From positions 124,001-188,000 of the forward strand of contig QQVM01000012.1 in assembly GCA_003389385.1 (NCBI GenBank): 64,000 nt of DNA, in the 5' to 3' direction. Origin of the DNA: Bacteroidota bacterium (GTDB taxonomy: Bacteria; Bacteroidota; Bacteroidia; AKYH767-A; 2013-40CM-41-45). Every line of letters starts with the position of its first letter. The stretch's first letter is position 1. Of the stretch, positions 28,042 through 36,773 are shown one piece after another. The translations under genes and the position numbers were made by a program. The notes below the pieces were generated by a model that did no database searches, was not told the origin of the DNA, and saw only the letters and a program-made list of their open reading frames with translations.

Positions 28042-31000
28042 TCACGGTCTTGAGATGATGATATTCAAAACAGCATTTTTCTCAAGTAGACTAAAATCTG
28101 CTGATTCGGCAAGTCCATCACCCGTCAGGTCAGAAATTAGGTAGCCGGAAGATTGATTCAACATGACGGATTCAAAAAAATCAATATCATATTGATCAAT
28201 CCTGCCATCCTGCTCACCAGCAATCAGTCCGCTGATATCTCCCGAATAAATTGCCCATATTCCAGGCATTACTTCTGCGAGATTATTTCCAAATGCGCTA
28301 CCGGAAGAATGCTTTAAGCTGTAATAAGATTCAGCTGAAAAAAGCACAGGCACTGAAGACCATGTTTCGAGAGAATTTCTATGAATAATTTTTAGGTAAT
28401 ATGCTTTCCCAAGAGATACAGAATCAAAGTCCAATGTCAGGAGTCCATTAGTTTTGATTATTCCGCATTTCATTTGAAACTCTATCGATGTGGCCAAATC
28501 GAAAAGGCTTAGGCACACTGTGTCACAATCGTCGGCATTCGCAGAAAGATTATTTTCATACAATACTGCAGACAATGAACCGCCCTCATAAAAACCCTGA
28601 ATCCACAATGATAAAAAAAGCCTTGCTACACAGGTCGACTCATCAATGGTTCCATTGCAATTATCGTCAATTCCATTACAGGCTTCGAATGCACCGGGAT
28701 AAACTTGCGGGTTTGAATCATTGCAATCAGTATTGGACAACACGAATCCGGCCGGTGCTTCACAGGATAATAAAGCAGATCCTGCATCACCAAATCCGTC
28801 ACCGTCGGCATCTGCATACCAAGTTTGCGGAGTTGTCACTGTAAAAGGAATGAAAGAACTGCTAACCGGATTGATTGAGGGGCAGGGGAAAGATGAAGTC
28901 ATCACACATGATATCTGATCTCCATCATTCAAATTATTCATTGAAATATTATCTACGCCTGAAGCTATACTTTGATTATTCAGCCGCCAATCGTAAAGCG
29001 GATTTACTCCTCCGTTTACAGGACTTGCAGTCAAGACCACGGTTTCGCCTTGGCACAGAGAATCACCCGGGCTTGCTGAAATAGATACTGATGGTGTTAA
29101 TGTGGCATTTGCCACCCCGACATTCAACGAGTGAACAGTGAGACACAAGGCACTGTCCCTGATATCAATCAAATAACTCCCGGGAGATAATCCACTCTGC
29201 TGAGAAGAAGTTGAATTATTCAAATGCCACCGGAATGAATATGGTGGGCCAGCGCCTCCACTTACAGATAATATTTCTGCTTCACCATCGCTCGACCATG
29301 TGCAAGTGGCGGGATTTGTAGCATTGACCACAGATATATTTGAAAAAGTTTCAATTTGCGGAGGAACGTTAAGAATTACCGTACATGAATTGGCATCGGT
29401 GATGGAAACCGAATATGAGCCTGCCGGCAGATTCTGAATTGTATGGATCCCCGGATAGAGTCCGTTCATACTCCCAGATACCGGCCCAGACCAATTAAGT
29501 ACGTATGGTGAAGCCCCTGCATACATTCTCAGTGACAAAGAACCTCCGGAAGTTCCCTGACAAGTATTTGTTTTGCTAACTAAATCCAACACAGCTTTCT
29601 GATAATTGTAGGTAGCCGTTGAAGAACATCCATTGACAGTTGCAGTGACGGAACACAAGCCTCCAAAACTTGTAGTATAGGTTGAAGAAGTGCTTCCATC
29701 ATGCCACTTGTATGCAGCGCCTGCAGGATTTGCCCTGAGGGTGATAGAACATCCGTTTAAATTAATCGAAGTTATAGAGGCGGAGGGATAAGCATTGATC
29801 GTCACAGGTATCGCATTAGTGAGGTTTGCAGAGCATGAGCCCGGACTGCCTGTAATCTTGCAACTGTAATTTTTCATCCCTGCTACTGCAGGAGGAGCAA
29901 AGTCTGCGGAAGTCGCTCCACTGATTGGACTTGATCCGTCATACCACTGATAGTTTCCTGAGCCATTGGAAGCCTGACTGGCCTTGAGATAAACTGGATT
30001 ACCCATGCATGTGACAGTTGGAGTCAACGCAATAATTCTTCCTGAATTCACCACACTTACTCTTTGAGGCGGAGCAGTATACACAGAACAGGGAAAAACA
30101 CATGCAGAGCATGCAGAAGCAAATCTTAATTCAAGATGAGCATCATATTCTCCTACAGGAAGCGAGCATGATCCAAGCGCGGCATTCAGATTTATGGAAG
30201 ATTGAGAAACCGGATCATAAGCAGGCCAGGGGAATGAGGCCGTTGATCCGCAACGAACAACAGAGCTGCCTGCATCAGTAATATAAAATTTGAAGGTGCT
30301 GCCTCTCTCCGCAGGACCCTGATAATTGAATGATAAATTTCCATTCTGTCCGGAAGGAACGCATACCGGAGAATTCGAAGTAAAGAGCACAGGGTTGTTT
30401 ACATGTCCGTTCAGCTGATTGGATGTAAACCATAAGACCGCTCCTGGAGAAACAGCATTTCCATGCTGGGTATGGCCTACTAAATTCGGACTATAATTTA
30501 CAGCATCGTCATACCAGTCGTTATACCAAAACTTTTCTGCTGTGAAAATATTATTAGCGACATTTTTATTGAACCAGGATCCAAGAAAATTATTTCCTGC
30601 TCCCCATGCTGTATTCTCGGCGCTCATGAGAGGCAATATATTGGTCTTTTCATTTGTTCCAGGCTGACAAAAATCCAGAAATCTGGTATTATAATACCCT
30701 TGAAAATTCCATCCCGAACTGGTTCTGCTATACATTTTTGCGGGATCACTGGCATAATAATGAAGACTGAAACGGTCAACCCTTCGTTTGCCATTGTACG
30801 AACCGTCGAGCCAGTCAGCGATTGATTGATGTTGGTAAATTGTATTTTGATTCAGAAACCCGAGATATGCTTCCACAAAAATTGAATGACCGGTAATCTG
30901 ATTATTATAATTATCTCTGATGGCATCCATGCTTGTAATCATTGTTTGAAATCGCTCATATTTCTGGTCTCTGGTGGCTGCATCTCCTGTACAATTGTCT

Positions 31001-31602
31001 GCCCCTGAATTCCAAAACTCATACTCTGTGACGAGTACATCAATTTTGTAGTTGCAGGCAGTATTAAACTCAGCCGCACGTAAATTTAATTTTATCGCTT
31101 CAGAGAAATAAAACATGGAGTCTCCGGGCTGGTAGTCTTCAGACAGAAGTTGAAATAAAGAATCAAGTTCAGGGGAGTATGAAAGGGATGAAGAGTTCCT
31201 GCCAGACAAATCCATTGGCTCCGAACCTCCTTCTACTACAGAATTGTATATGCTGGCGCAGGAACTTGCAGCACCGAAGTATTCTATGCAATATTCTGTC
31301 CTGGCTTTCTGAATGAAGTTGCACAGATAACTTTCAAATAACGGATTTCCCAGCACACGGTGAAGGTCATACAAGATCAGGTATGTAAAATGATTGTCTT
31401 TCGCATACTGTAATAAATCATTTTCTTTTTGAGTGACGCTGAGAACAGATAGATTCTGGTCGACAATCAGGGATCCTGATGGGCTGTTTGTTGATCTGAA
31501 AAATTTATCTACATACAATCCCCTTCCTGAATGAGGCAGTTGTCCGAATAACAACACGGACTTTAATATCAGATACACAAAGACAAAAAATATTTTATTC
31601 AT
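28042..31602 (-). CDS. large secreted protein with glycosidase-like N-terminal domain and MopE-type metal-binding motif
   Basis: 1186 residues. Signal peptide (1-20, ending LLFGQ). Residues about 25-430 resemble a TIM-barrel hydrolase-like fold: YLILYDLHRVLG, VLVTEYEFWNSG (Glu at a strand end), FSLHYYASDP, LPLMSAENTAWG (second candidate Glu). The catalytic assignment is inference. Then come beta modules, an Ig-like domain (about 520-620), SprB-like segments (about 670-850), and a MopE-type motif (about 934-990: DADGDGFGD, DCNDSNPQVYPGA, CNGIDDNCNG) known from copper-binding and Myxococcus proteins. The C-terminus has an EF-hand/dockerin-like DLTGDGLAESADF segment instead of a T9SS type A sorting domain. 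The exact function is not recognised. It may be held by another protein through its C-terminus. Confidence 0.72.
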   Translation of the reverse strand: MNKIFFVFVYLILKSVLLFGQLPHSGRGLYVDKFFRSTNSPSGSLIVDQNLSVLSVTQKENDLLQYAKDNHFTYLILYDLHRVLGNPLFESYLCNFIQKARTEYCIEYFGAASSCASIYNSVVEGGSEPMDLSGRNSSSLSYSPELDSLFQLLSEDYQPGDSMFYFSEAIKLNLRAAEFNTACNYKIDVLVTEYEFWNSGADNCTGDAATRDQKYERFQTMITSMDAIRDNYNNQITGHSIFVEAYLGFLNQNTIYQHQSIADWLDGSYNGKRRVDRFSLHYYASDPAKMYSRTSSGWNFQGYYNTRFLDFCQPGTNEKTNILPLMSAENTAWGAGNNFLGSWFNKNVANNIFTAEKFWYNDWYDDAVNYSPNLVGHTQHGNAVSPGAVLWFTSNQLNGHVNNPVLFTSNSPVCVPSGQNGNLSFNYQGPAERGSTFKFYITDAGSSVVRCGSTASFPWPAYDPVSQSSINLNAALGSCSLPVGEYDAHLELRFASACSACVFPCSVYTAPPQRVSVVNSGRIIALTPTVTCMGNPVYLKASQASNGSGNYQWYDGSSPISGATSADFAPPAVAGMKNYSCKITGSPGSCSANLTNAIPVTINAYPSASITSINLNGCSITLRANPAGAAYKWHDGSTSSTYTTSFGGLCSVTATVNGCSSTATYNYQKAVLDLVSKTNTCQGTSGGSLSLRMYAGASPYVLNWSGPVSGSMNGLYPGIHTIQNLPAGSYSVSITDANSCTVILNVPPQIETFSNISVVNATNPATCTWSSDGEAEILSVSGGAGPPYSFRWHLNNSTSSQQSGLSPGSYLIDIRDSALCLTVHSLNVGVANATLTPSVSISASPGDSLCQGETVVLTASPVNGGVNPLYDWRLNNQSIASGVDNISMNNLNDGDQISCVMTSSFPCPSINPVSSSFIPFTVTTPQTWYADADGDGFGDAGSALLSCEAPAGFVLSNTDCNDSNPQVYPGAFEACNGIDDNCNGTIDESTCVARLFLSLWIQGFYEGGSLSAVLYENNLSANADDCDTVCLSLFDLATSIEFQMKCGIIKTNGLLTLDFDSVSLGKAYYLKIIHRNSLETWSSVPVLFSAESYYSLKHSSGSAFGNNLAEVMPGIWAIYSGDISGLIAGEQDGRIDQYDIDFFESVMLNQSSGYLISDLTGDGLAESADFSLLEKNAVLNIIISRP

Positions 31603-31647
31603 TACTTCAAATGCAAGTCAACAAAACTTATTAAATGATTAACCGGA

Positions 31648-31675
31648 AAGCCGCATCAATACACGCAAGCGGCTT
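31648..31675 (-). terminator. weak hairpin downstream of the SLC13-RCK gene
   Basis: A 7-bp stem (AAGCCGC with GCGGCTT) with a 14-base loop, 173 bases beyond the stop of the SLC13-RCK gene. No good T-tract follows, so its role is uncertain. Confidence 0.3.
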
Positions 31676-31847
31676 AATAAACTCTTTCCACCCAGACCAG
31701 ACAACTGATTAAATATAATGAAAATTTACCGGGAACAGAGGATTTGAGGACTCATTCAATACAAAATACACCAAAAGGTTGAAGTGATTCAATTCGAAAA
31801 GTTTAAAATCCGGATGTTCAGAATAAAAATTTGTTACTAGTCAAAGT

Positions 31848-33632
31848 CTAGAAGGGATACATGATCGGGATCAAAATTGTGGCTAAAATCCAGAATATGA
31901 TATCAAGTGGAAGTCCTATCCTTGTGAAATCAGTGAAGCGATATCTTCCCGGCACATAAATCATTGTGTTGGTTTGATAACCCACAGGGGTAATCAGGCT
32001 CAACGATGCTGCGAATGTGACGGCCATTAGAAAAGGCCGTGCACTAAGACCCAATGCTTCAGCCGTGATGATGGCGATAGGAGCCAGCAGCGCCGCTGTT
32101 GCATTGTTCGACATGAAGTTTGTAAAGATCAGGGTGAGAAGAAAAAACGCAGAAACCAACGCTCGATTTCCCAATTGTCCGACTGTGCTGATCATTAAGT
32201 CCGAAATTAAAGTTGCAGCTCCAGACCTTTCCAGCGCCACACCCATTGAAAGAACACCTGCGAGAAGGAAAATCACTTTCCATTCCACTGCTTTATAGCA
32301 TTCTTCAATCTTTATGCATTTGGTGATAATGAGCATAATGCATCCAAGTATTGAGCCTGGAAGGATTGAAAGAATTCCTGATGCAGCCATCAGTACAACA
32401 CTGAATACGATTATGAAGGCTATCAGAATTTTATTCTTTCTGAATGAGGGTAAACCAGGATCAGATATGATCACAAAATCCTGACTTTCCTTAAGGCGTC
32501 TTAATGTGGATTCTGAGCAACTGATCAATAACGCATCTCCTGCATTCAATTTTACATGGCCAAGCTTTTCATGAAGTATTTCCTCTCTTTGCTTGATAGC
32601 AAGAACGGTTGACCCGTATGAGTTTCTGAAATCGATTTTCTTGATGGTTGTTCCAACAAGATCCGAGCTGGGAGAAATCACTGCTTCCACAAGTTTATTT
32701 TTCCCCTGCTGCATATCCTTGTCGTGCAGCTGGATGTCAGATTTGAGCCTGATTCCTTGTCTTTCCTGCAACTCCTGAATTTTTCCGGCGTCGCCTCTGA
32801 TTCTGAGTACATCACCTTCTTCAAGCACGGTGTCTGAGCCGGGAAAACGAAGCACCAGATTAGAATCTTTTTTCCTGATTTCAATGATGTCAATATCCAA
32901 TTCACGTACCAGGGGAGCATTGCCAATTGTTGAACCGATTGACACGGAATCTTCCAGCAGAACAATTTCAGTAAGATATTCTCCCATTCCGAATTCTTCG
33001 GTGAGATCTTTGTCCTGTCCGCGGTCTGGTATCCACTTTTTCGCTGCGATGATCATATAGATGGTACCTGACACAAATACAACCAGTCCGAATGGAGCCA
33101 TTTCAAACATCGAAAACTCTTCCTGGCCACGCGTTGCTGCAATAGAGGAAACAAGCAGGTTGGTGGATGTTCCGATTAAAGTGCAGACACCTCCAAACAG
33201 AGCAGAAAAAGAAAGAGGCATTAGTAATTTGCTTGGACTGATTTTAGTTTGCCGCGCGACCTTGAGCACTACTGGCATCAAAAGAGCTACAACTGCAGTG
33301 TCATTGATAAATGCAGACATCGCTCCGGCCATGAAAGTCAGAAGGATAAGAAACAGCCAGTCGCTCTTTCCGTGAGCGCGGAATAGCATCAATCCAACGA
33401 AATTGAGGGCCCCCGTTCGAAACAAACCCGCACTGAGTACAAACATGGCTCCAACAGTAACTGTAGCAGGATTACTGAAACCGGAAACTCCTTCCTCAGG
33501 TGTAATCACACCGGAAACAATGAGCAGACCCATTACAATCATAGCAGTCAGCTCAACGGCAATTACCTCAGTGAAAAAGAGAATGACTGCCAGGAGAATT
33601 ACAGCAAGTGTGATGATAACATCTGCATTCAT
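31848..33632 (-). CDS. SLC13/DASS-type permease with two RCK_C (TrkA_C) domains
   Basis: 594-residue inner-membrane transporter. N-terminal helices and the first signature hairpin (FINDTAVVALLMPVV) lie before about 205; two cytoplasmic TrkA_C domains follow (about 205-295, VSIGSTIGNAPLVRELDI and EEGDVLRIRGD; about 305-380, SDLVGTTIKKIDFRN and NAGDALLISC); the second half carries the matching signature (MSNNATAALLAPIAI). These paired N-(D/N)-T-type motifs bind sodium and substrate in the DASS family, which carries dicarboxylates, sulfate and related anions. The RCK_C domains are probable ligand sensors, as in potassium channels. It is transcribed divergently from the MscS-like operon, about 240 bases away. 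The substrate cannot be read from the sequence. Confidence 0.87.
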   Translation of the reverse strand: MNADVIITLAVILLAVILFFTEVIAVELTAMIVMGLLIVSGVITPEEGVSGFSNPATVTVGAMFVLSAGLFRTGALNFVGLMLFRAHGKSDWLFLILLTFMAGAMSAFINDTAVVALLMPVVLKVARQTKISPSKLLMPLSFSALFGGVCTLIGTSTNLLVSSIAATRGQEEFSMFEMAPFGLVVFVSGTIYMIIAAKKWIPDRGQDKDLTEEFGMGEYLTEIVLLEDSVSIGSTIGNAPLVRELDIDIIEIRKKDSNLVLRFPGSDTVLEEGDVLRIRGDAGKIQELQERQGIRLKSDIQLHDKDMQQGKNKLVEAVISPSSDLVGTTIKKIDFRNSYGSTVLAIKQREEILHEKLGHVKLNAGDALLISCSESTLRRLKESQDFVIISDPGLPSFRKNKILIAFIIVFSVVLMAASGILSILPGSILGCIMLIITKCIKIEECYKAVEWKVIFLLAGVLSMGVALERSGAATLISDLMISTVGQLGNRALVSAFFLLTLIFTNFMSNNATAALLAPIAIITAEALGLSARPFLMAVTFAASLSLITPVGYQTNTMIYVPGRYRFTDFTRIGLPLDIIFWILATILIPIMYPF

Positions 33633-33871
33633 TGTGGTTAAAGATAAAATAAAATTAAATTAAACCTGTGGCATTCCTTATTGAATTAATAATTGAAACA
33701 CTCAGGACAACTTGAATTCTGAAGTATTAATCGATTCAAACATATAATCAAATCATGGTTGTCTGAACATTATTATTCCACGGAATAAATTGCAATTATT
33801 TTATAAATTTATTGATCAGTAGGAACAAGGCATCCGTTCAAACTCTACGAAAACAAAAAACTAATTTACCA

Positions 33872-34705
33872 ATGATACAATTTGAAAAAGACTATCTCGC
33901 TTCTGTATTCAACAAGGTGATGCAGGATATTTCCATGTGGATTCCATCTGCACTGGGAATAATTCTGATTCTTTTCATCGGCTGGATAATTGCCTGGCTT
34001 TTCAGATGGCTGGTATCTTTTCTATTAAAAAAAGCAGGACTTGACCTCCTCACTGAAAAGTCTGGCGCACAAAAAGTACTTCATTCCTGGGGAATTAAAA
34101 AGCCTCTGTCAAAACTTGCAGGCCGTCTCTTTTATTGGGTGGTGTTGATACTGTTCATTCTGGTCGCTGTCGAAAGTATGGGCTTAAACATCGTAGCCGG
34201 ACTGTTTAAAACTGTGATCGGATATGTACCTCATATCATCGGTGCTCTTCTCATCATACTTGCAGGAGGATTCCTTGCAAACATCATCGGCGACACTGTC
34301 GCAGCCATGGGAGAAAAATCCGGTGTGGTCAGAAAATCAATTCTGGGCCAGGCGGTAAAGTATGTTCTTATAATATTTACGATCATAATTGCCATGCAGG
34401 AGCTTGGCGTTGAAACCTTGTTGCTTTCATCTGTTGTGATTGTGCTGGTAGCAGGGCTTGCCATTGCACTCAGCATTGGTTTCGGCCTTGGCAGTCGTGA
34501 GCTTGCAAGAAACATCATGGCAGGATTTCATGCCAGAGAAAGTTTCGCTCCTGGCATTAGATTAAAAGTCGGAACTCATGAAGGAGTGTTAATCAGAATC
34601 GGAACATACAAATTCATACTGGACACGGGCAATGCCAGCATTTCTCTGCCAAATCATTTGCTAACGGAGCATGAAGTTTTAATAATGAATCACGGACAAA
34701 AATAA
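33872..34705 (+). CDS. MscS-like mechanosensitive channel protein
   Basis: 277 residues from ATG 33872 (MIQFEKDYLASV); a longer version would need a TTG start at 33812, and the extra 20 residues are not membrane-like. Features: conserved TM-helix repeats (IPSALGIILILFIGWIIAWL at about 21-40, and GYVPHIIGALLIILAGGFLANIIG), several more helices, a pore-helix-like segment rich in Gly/Ala (GLAIALSIGFGLGSRELARNIM), and a short beta domain (GIRLKVGTHEGVLIRIGTYK) ending ISLPNHLL. It lacks the C-terminal alpha/beta domain of E. coli MscS. It probably releases small osmolytes or ions under membrane tension. It is the first gene of a three-gene operon, 2 bases before the SLC13 permease gene. Confidence 0.82.
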   Translation: MIQFEKDYLASVFNKVMQDISMWIPSALGIILILFIGWIIAWLFRWLVSFLLKKAGLDLLTEKSGAQKVLHSWGIKKPLSKLAGRLFYWVVLILFILVAVESMGLNIVAGLFKTVIGYVPHIIGALLIILAGGFLANIIGDTVAAMGEKSGVVRKSILGQAVKYVLIIFTIIIAMQELGVETLLLSSVVIVLVAGLAIALSIGFGLGSRELARNIMAGFHARESFAPGIRLKVGTHEGVLIRIGTYKFILDTGNASISLPNHLLTEHEVLIMNHGQK

Positions 34706-34707
34706 AT

Positions 34708-36429
34708 ATGGAAGGAAGACACATCAATCCGGAGCTTTATTTTAAAAAGCTGCACCTGGGAGAATCCGTAGCCGAGGAACGTGAGCACATCAGCACATGC
34801 GAGACATGCCGGAAGAATGTGGAGAAACTGACAGAACGAAAAATCAATCCCGATCAAGGGGTCAGTTCATACAGTTATGTCAGATTTCTTGAAAACCTGA
34901 TCCGCTCCGGAATGTCGCTTATGATACCTTCGTTCAGGAAAAATCTTTCACGAAGCGAGATTCAATCAGCGGAGCCGGTCGAGGAAAAATTTCCCGAACC
35001 GCTCAGGGTATTGTTACCAAGAAGCCTCGCATTTTTCCAAACAAGTGCCGGCAAGTTCCTGATCATATTCGCTCTCACATCGCTCACACTTCTCATTCCG
35101 ATGCCGGAGGGATTAAGTTCAGAAGGGCAAAGAGCAATTGCAGGCTTTGTTTTTACCGCAAGCATACTTGCATTGCAACCGGTTTCACTTCCGCTTGCGG
35201 CGCTGATGGTTCCCTTGATGCTTGTACTGCTGAATGTCGCGAGCGCGGGAGAGGGCTTTGAGACTTTTTCCAGACCGGTTGTATTCCTGATACTTGCCAG
35301 CCTTTTTCTCGCTGAAGCACTGAATAAATACGGTCTTACCAAAAGACTTGCGCTCTACACCATAGTGTCCACCAAAGGAAATATTAAAAAACTACTTTGG
35401 GGAATCATGGGTATATCCGCATTCCTTTCCATGTGGGTTGAAAACACAGCAACTGCCGCAGTTCTGATACCTGTTGCGCTTACTATTTCACGTGAAGTGA
35501 AAGATCAGAAGGAAGCAAGAAAGATTCTTGTATTGCTTGTGCTTGGGATAGCTTACAGCGCAAGTCTTGGCGGTATGGTTACCATCATGGGTTCTGCATC
35601 CAATGCAGTCGCTTCCGGATTCCTGGCAAACATCCGACCCTGGACATTCATCGACTGGCTGCAATACGGCTTACCGCCTTTCTTGCTCATTTTTCCTCTG
35701 ACATTTTTCATTCTCATCAGGATGCTTCCGGTTAATATCGAAGAGCTGAACATTGATCAGGTAAAAAAAAGTCTGGAAGGAATGGGCAAAATGAAATCCA
35801 GAGAAGTGGAAGTCCTGCTTACAATGAGCTTTGCAGCTATACTATGGATCGCAGGATCATACATTGAAACTTCACTGAATCTTCCGGCTACATTGATGTC
35901 AAGCGCTGTGATTGCAGTGGGAGCGGTCTTATACCTTGCCGGACGACAGTTAATTTCCTGGGATGATATCAAGGATGTGAGCTGGGGAATATTTTTCATC
36001 ATAGGGGCGGGCCTCTCTTTGGGAGAAGCATTGAACAGGACCGGTGTGACTGAATGGTTTGCAGTGATAGTTTCACCACTTGTCACTGAACCTCCGTTCT
36101 GGATGACACTGCTTCTGCTGGTGCTGATTTCATCCTTGCTGACTAATGTCCTTAACAATACAACCATCGCTGCGGTTCTGGTTCCGGTATTCATCAGTGT
36201 GGCCGCTTCAAACCCAGGCATTGATGCCGTACAGCTTGTCTTGCCTGTTACATTAGCCACCACCTTCGGATACTCACTTCCGTCTGCCTCGGGAAGAATG
36301 GCGCTGATTGGTGCAAGCGGTATTGTTTCTTCACAGGAAATGATGCGTTATGGCTTAGTGGTGACATTCTTCAGTTCAATAGTGCTTGCAGCGGTATTTT
36401 ATGTATTCACCTTGTTAAACCTGATTTAA
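34708..36429 (+). CDS. SLC13-type permease with N-terminal anti-sigma-like zinc finger
   Basis: 573-residue inner-membrane protein. The N-terminus (about 1-45) carries H27-x3-C31-x2-C34, the zinc-finger pattern of cytoplasmic anti-sigma factors (zf-HC2 type). A hydrophilic linker reaches about residue 110, then 11 or more helices of SLC13/DASS type follow, with signature hairpins WVENTATAAVLIPVAL and VLNNTTIAAVLVPVFI. Unlike the SLC13 gene on the other strand it has no RCK_C domains between its halves. The gene starts 2 bases after the MscS-like gene and is followed after 11 bases by a Rossmann-fold gene, so the three are very probably co-transcribed. Likely an anion or dicarboxylate transporter whose zinc finger could sense redox or bind a regulator; this role is inference. 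Confidence 0.82.
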   Translation: MEGRHINPELYFKKLHLGESVAEEREHISTCETCRKNVEKLTERKINPDQGVSSYSYVRFLENLIRSGMSLMIPSFRKNLSRSEIQSAEPVEEKFPEPLRVLLPRSLAFFQTSAGKFLIIFALTSLTLLIPMPEGLSSEGQRAIAGFVFTASILALQPVSLPLAALMVPLMLVLLNVASAGEGFETFSRPVVFLILASLFLAEALNKYGLTKRLALYTIVSTKGNIKKLLWGIMGISAFLSMWVENTATAAVLIPVALTISREVKDQKEARKILVLLVLGIAYSASLGGMVTIMGSASNAVASGFLANIRPWTFIDWLQYGLPPFLLIFPLTFFILIRMLPVNIEELNIDQVKKSLEGMGKMKSREVEVLLTMSFAAILWIAGSYIETSLNLPATLMSSAVIAVGAVLYLAGRQLISWDDIKDVSWGIFFIIGAGLSLGEALNRTGVTEWFAVIVSPLVTEPPFWMTLLLLVLISSLLTNVLNNTTIAAVLVPVFISVAASNPGIDAVQLVLPVTLATTFGYSLPSASGRMALIGASGIVSSQEMMRYGLVVTFFSSIVLAAVFYVFTLLNLI

Positions 36430-36440
36430 ATTCCATTCAT

Positions 36441-36773
36441 ATGAAAATACTTGTAGCAGGAGCGGGAGAACGCGGCAGCAGAGTGATTCAGCAGCTTTTA
36501 AAAAATAAAAGCATTGAAATCATCGTGCTTGACCCTCGTGAAGAAACTTATGCAGTAAAAAATAAGATTATCGGGAAGGTAGATTTAAAGGAAAGCCTGA
36601 CCCCATTAACGCTGGACTACATCCTGAACAAATGCAATCCTGACCTGATCATTCTTGCGTCCCATTCGCTTGATCTAGGACTTGGCAATATCGGAAGCTC
36701 ACATCTGCTAAGCAGATCTATACGCGAGGAACTGGCAGCCATTTCACCAGTTCCGGTCATTGAGGTTGATTAG
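36441..36773 (+). CDS. stand-alone Rossmann-fold (TrkA-N-like) nucleotide-binding protein
   Basis: 110 residues. The opening MKILVAGAGERGSRVIQQLL is a textbook nucleotide-binding beta-alpha-beta unit with GxGxxG at 7-12, and the second strand ends in an Asp (IIVLDPREE), as in NAD-binding TrkA-N/RCK_N domains. It ends after the fourth strand, so it is shorter than a complete RCK unit and has no RCK_C part. Position (third gene of the operon, 11 bases after the SLC13 gene) suggests it binds the neighbouring transporter or channel. Its stop codon overlaps the stop of the convergent OmpA gene by 3 bases. Alternative: a dehydrogenase fragment, but the frame is clean and has its own start. Confidence 0.72.
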   Translation: MKILVAGAGERGSRVIQQLLKNKSIEIIVLDPREETYAVKNKIIGKVDLKESLTPLTLDYILNKCNPDLIILASHSLDLGLGNIGSSHLLSRSIREELAAISPVPVIEVD

